From NCBI RefSeq assembly GCF_001899075.1, contig NZ_MKVA01000011.1, positions 682,001 through 746,000 on the forward strand: 64,000 bases of DNA. Reading direction: 5' to 3'. The position numbers were made by a program, and so were the translations under genes. This DNA comes from Devosia sp. 67-54. GTDB lineage: Bacteria; Pseudomonadota; Alphaproteobacteria; Rhizobiales; Devosiaceae. Below the pieces are notes generated by a model. It did not search any database. It was given only the letters and a program-made list of their open reading frames with translations, and was not told where the DNA came from. Below, one piece after another: positions 61,186-64,000 of this stretch; positions within the stretch are counted from its first letter, which is position 1; every line of letters begins with the position of its first letter.

Positions 61186-62634
61186 ATGACCAAGGCGCTG
61201 ATGTTCATGGGCACCGGGAGCGATGTCGGCAAATCGCTGATCGTCGCCGGCCTCTGCCGCGCCTATGCCCGCCGCGGCCTGCGCGTCGCCCCGTTCAAGC
61301 CGCAGAACATGTCCAACAACGCCGCGGTTACCGCCGATGGCGGCGAGATCGGGCGCGCCCAGGCGCTGCAGGCGCGCGCCGCCCGGCGCGAGCCGCTCAC
61401 TGCTATGAACCCCGTTCTACTCAAGCCGGAGCACGCTTCCGGCGCGCAATTGATCGTGCGCGGCCAAAGGGTTGGCTCGTTCCCGGCGCGCGATTACTGG
61501 GCCCGCCGTGGCGCGCTGCTGCCGGAGGTGACCGCGGCATTCCGCGAGCTCGCGGCCGATGCGGATCTCGTTCTAGTCGAGGGCGCCGGCAGTGCGTCGG
61601 AGATCAATCTGCGCGCCGGCGACATCGCCAATTTCGGCTTTGCGCAGGCGATTCGAGCGCCTGTGGTGGTGATCGGCGACATCGATCGGGGCGGGGTGAT
61701 CGCGGCTTTGGTGGGGACGTTCGCGGTGGTCGACCCGGCCGACCGGGCGCTGATCCGGGCGACCCTGGTCAACCGATTTCGCGGCGATCCGGCGCTGTTT
61801 CACCATGGACTCGTGGAGATTGCGGCGCGCACGGCTGTCCCCTGCCTCGGGCCGGTGCCGTATCTGCCCGCGGCGGCGCGATTGCCGGCCGAGGATTCGC
61901 TGGCGCTCGACGCCAAACCGCCGGGGATATCCGGGCCGTATGTCGTCGCCGTGCCGCGCCTGCCGCGCATCGCCAATTTCGACGATCTCGACCCGCTGCG
62001 CGCCGAGCCCAACGTCTCGGTGCTCGTGATCGAGCCGGGCAACCCCTTGCCGCAGAACGCGGATCTGGTCCTGCTCCCGGGCAGCAAGGCCACCCGCGCC
62101 GACCTTGCGGCGCTCCGCCGGGAGGGCTGGGACATCGACATCCTGGCGCATCACCGGGCGGGGAAAGCGGTGCTGGGAATCTGCGGCGGCTACCAGATGC
62201 TGGGCCGCGAGATCGCCGACCCGGACGGGCTCGAAGGCGCGCCCGGACGCAGCGCCGGGCTCGGCCTGCTGGACGTCGTATCCACGCTCGCGCCCGTGAA
62301 ACTGTTGCAGGTTATCGCGGGTAACGCGCACGCCTTCGGCGCCCCCATCCACGGCTACCACATGCATCTGGGGGTGACCACCGGACCCGACACGGCCCAT
62401 CCCTTCGCCACAGTCGACGGCCATCCTGAGGGTGCCGTCAGTGGGCGAGTCGCCGGAACATATATGCATGGGATTTTCGCATCAGATCAATTTCGCCATG
62501 CGTTCTTGCATGGCATCGCCGATCCGCACCTCGATTACGAGGCCGGCGTCGAGGCGGCGCTGGAGGCGCTTGCCGACCACCTCGAACGCCACCTCGACCT
62601 CGACCAGATCCTGACCCTCGCCGGGAGCGTCTGA
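61186..62634 (+). CDS. cobQ: Cobyric acid synthase CobQ
   Basis: 482 residues: an N-terminal P-loop [40 protein letters not shown], then a class I-like glutaminase domain with catalytic Cys in [15 protein letters not shown] and His in GYHMHLG. It amidates the b, d, e and g side chains. It begins 7 bp after cobB and ends one base before the cobD ATG. No repeat insertions are seen here, unlike in cobN, cbiX and cobL. Confidence 0.95.
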   Translation: MTKALMFMGTGSDVGKSLIVAGLCRAYARRGLRVAPFKPQNMSNNAAVTADGGEIGRAQALQARAARREPLTAMNPVLLKPEHASGAQLIVRGQRVGSFPARDYWARRGALLPEVTAAFRELAADADLVLVEGAGSASEINLRAGDIANFGFAQAIRAPVVVIGDIDRGGVIAALVGTFAVVDPADRALIRATLVNRFRGDPALFHHGLVEIAARTAVPCLGPVPYLPAAARLPAEDSLALDAKPPGISGPYVVAVPRLPRIANFDDLDPLRAEPNVSVLVIEPGNPLPQNADLVLLPGSKATRADLAALRREGWDIDILAHHRAGKAVLGICGGYQMLGREIADPDGLEGAPGRSAGLGLLDVVSTLAPVKLLQVIAGNAHAFGAPIHGYHMHLGVTTGPDTAHPFATVDGHPEGAVSGRVAGTYMHGIFASDQFRHAFLHGIADPHLDYEAGVEAALEALADHLERHLDLDQILTLAGSV

Positions 62635-63588
62635 ATGGCCTGGCTGCTGGCGCCGCTGGCTCTGCTGCTCGAACGGCTCGTCGGCTATCCGCCGGCGCTG
62701 TTCCGGCTGATCGGCCACCCCGTCACCTGGATGGGCGCGCTGATCAACTGGCTCGAGCCGCGCCTCAACGCCGGCCCCAACCGCCGCGCCAGGGGCGTCG
62801 TCATGCTGCTGCTGCTGCTCGGCATCACCGTGGCATTCTCGCTGGTGATCGCCATGGTCACCCGCAGCCTTCCCTTCGGCTGGGTGATCGAAGCCGTCCT
62901 CGCCTCCACCCTCATCGCCCAGAAGGAACTGGGCCGCGCCGTCAAGGCGGTCGCCGACGGCCTCGCCGTCTCGCTCGACTCCGGCCGCTACGCCGTCGCC
63001 CACATCGTCGGCCGCGACCCGCACGTGCTCGACGAGTCCGGCGTCGCCAGGGCGGCGGTCGAAAGCCTCGCCGAATCCACCTCCGACGGCATCGTCGCGC
63101 CGCTGTTCTGGCTGTTCGTCGGCGGCCTGCCCGGCATCGTGCTCTACAAGGCCGCCAACACCGCCGATTCCATGGTCGGCCACAAATCCGAGCGCTACCG
63201 CGATTTCGGCTGGGCCAGCGCCCGCTTCGACGATGTGCTCAACTGGATTCCGGCGCGCCTCACCGCGCTGCTGGTCGCCGGCGCCGCCTTCCTGGTGCGC
63301 CGCACCGATCCCGAGGCGGCGTGGTCGACGGCGCTGCGCGACGCGAAAAAGCACGCCTCGCCCAATGCCGGCTGGCCCGAGGCGGCCTTCGCCGGCGCCC
63401 TCGGCGTCGCGCTGGGCGGTCCGCGCAGCTATGAGGGCGAGATACACGACCTGCCGCGCTTCGGCGACGGCCGCTCCGACCTCACCGCCTCCGATATCCT
63501 GTCGGCGCTGGTGCTGTACTGGGCCGCGATGAACCTGCTGCTCGGCCTCGCCATCGCCCTGGCCCTGCTGCTGTGGCGCTTTCTCTAG
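62635..63588 (+). CDS. cobD: Adenosylcobinamide-phosphate synthase CobD (CbiB)
   Basis: 317 residues, a membrane protein with about four helices. Family motifs are RLIGHPVTWMGALINWLEPR (about 25-44), RDPHVLDESGVARAAVESLA, STSDGIVAPLFWLF and YKAANTADSMVGHKSERYRD. It joins aminopropanol (phosphate) to cobyric acid. Its ATG follows the cobQ stop immediately (TGAATG). It is the last cobalamin gene in the window; cobC/cobU/cobS/cobV are not seen here. Confidence 0.95.
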   Translation: MAWLLAPLALLLERLVGYPPALFRLIGHPVTWMGALINWLEPRLNAGPNRRARGVVMLLLLLGITVAFSLVIAMVTRSLPFGWVIEAVLASTLIAQKELGRAVKAVADGLAVSLDSGRYAVAHIVGRDPHVLDESGVARAAVESLAESTSDGIVAPLFWLFVGGLPGIVLYKAANTADSMVGHKSERYRDFGWASARFDDVLNWIPARLTALLVAGAAFLVRRTDPEAAWSTALRDAKKHASPNAGWPEAAFAGALGVALGGPRSYEGEIHDLPRFGDGRSDLTASDILSALVLYWAAMNLLLGLAIALALLLWRFL

Positions 63589-63683
63589 CCCCGGCCGCGG
63601 AGCGATCCACTTGCTTTGACCATCGGAGTCCGGCGTAGTGCGATGGCGTCGGGGCCAGCGCACAGCAGTGACGGGGGGTGTCG

Positions 63684-64000
63684 ATGGACATCAGGACCCA
63701 GGCCGAACTCGATCTCATCGCCGGCATCTATGATGCCGTCATCGAGCCGGCGCGCTGGAACGACGCGATCGACGGGATCCGCCGGCATCTCGGATTTCAG
63801 CTCTGCACGCTGACGGTGGTCTCCATCCCCAGCGGCAGGGTGCTCGTCGGCGCGCAAAGCAATGTGCCGCATCCCTTTTCGGAGACCGCCCACCTCTACG
63901 GCAACGACGCGCTGGAGCAATGGGGCGGCCTCAAGCGGATCGAGACCCTGGTGCAGGAAGAGCCGATGCTGTTTTCGCACTACAACCGGCTGGCCGATCT
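63684..64000 (+). CDS. LuxR-type regulator, N-terminal part (partial at window edge)
   Basis: 105 codons are visible from ATG 63684 (GGGGGG at 63672-63677 upstream) to the right edge. The N-terminus (AELDLIAGIYDAVIEPARWN) and the following sensory-domain-like segment resemble the autoinducer-type/PAS-like half of LuxR-family regulators common in Rhizobiales. The DNA-binding helix-turn-helix would be beyond the window, so the assignment is provisional. It begins 95 bp after cobD and is probably unrelated to B12. Confidence 0.5.
   Translation, partial: MDIRTQAELDLIAGIYDAVIEPARWNDAIDGIRRHLGFQLCTLTVVSIPSGRVLVGAQSNVPHPFSETAHLYGNDALEQWGGLKRIETLVQEEPMLFSHYNRLAD

Overview
The window is high-GC, gene-dense chromosomal DNA. 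It most likely comes from an alphaproteobacterium of the order Hyphomicrobiales (Rhizobiales), perhaps near Devosia. This is an inference from gene content: a RirA-type iron regulator, HisKA_2 two-component signalling, a RIME-like element and a CobN-containing cobalamin locus. I see no rRNA, tRNA, IS element, phage or CRISPR array.

Region 1 (1-15.4 kb) is housekeeping and accessory: a cupin protein, HrpB helicase, methylmalonyl-CoA epimerase, a RecD-like helicase, a response regulator/histidine kinase pair, infA, an aldo/keto reductase, rirA, a DUF6311-type membrane protein, Uup and two LacI regulators.

Region 2 (15.4-34.3 kb) is transport and metabolism: a CUT2 sugar ABC transporter facing its likely LacI repressor, small membrane proteins, phnN-phnM-DUF1045, glycerate 2-kinase, an Fsr-like MFS carrier, cupin/SDR/VIT1 genes, an AKR, a VOC protein and a dppABCDF operon interrupted by a RIME-like double palindrome.

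Region 3 (34.4-50.4 kb) is signalling and metals: a CHASE4-like/EAL protein with an eroded EAL domain, zur facing znuACB with a candidate Zur box, a MerR/CDF pair with a textbook 19-bp-spacer promoter, and a second CDF transporter.

Region 4 (39.3-44.8 and 50.7-63.6 kb) is cobalamin biosynthesis: a B12 riboswitch upstream of cobW-cobN-cobO, then cbiX-cobH-cobL-cobI-cbiG/cobJ-cobM, cobK-cbiD on the opposite strand, and cobA-cobB-cobQ-cobD. It mixes early-cobalt-insertion markers (CbiX, CbiG, CbiD) with the large aerobic chelatase subunit CobN. No cobG or cobF is seen here.

The most unusual signal is two palindromic repeat families that enter genes without breaking the frame. Family A (54-57 bp) occurs twice inside the HrpB helicase domain, once between two convergent genes, and as a perfect-period 7-copy tandem array after merR. 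Where it is translated in hrpB, the peptide matches the conceptual peptide of the array in the same frame, much like Rickettsia palindromic elements. Family B (about 37-45 bp, C-rich/G-rich) has six copies, all in the cobalamin region, four of them in frame inside cobN (twice), cbiX and cobL.
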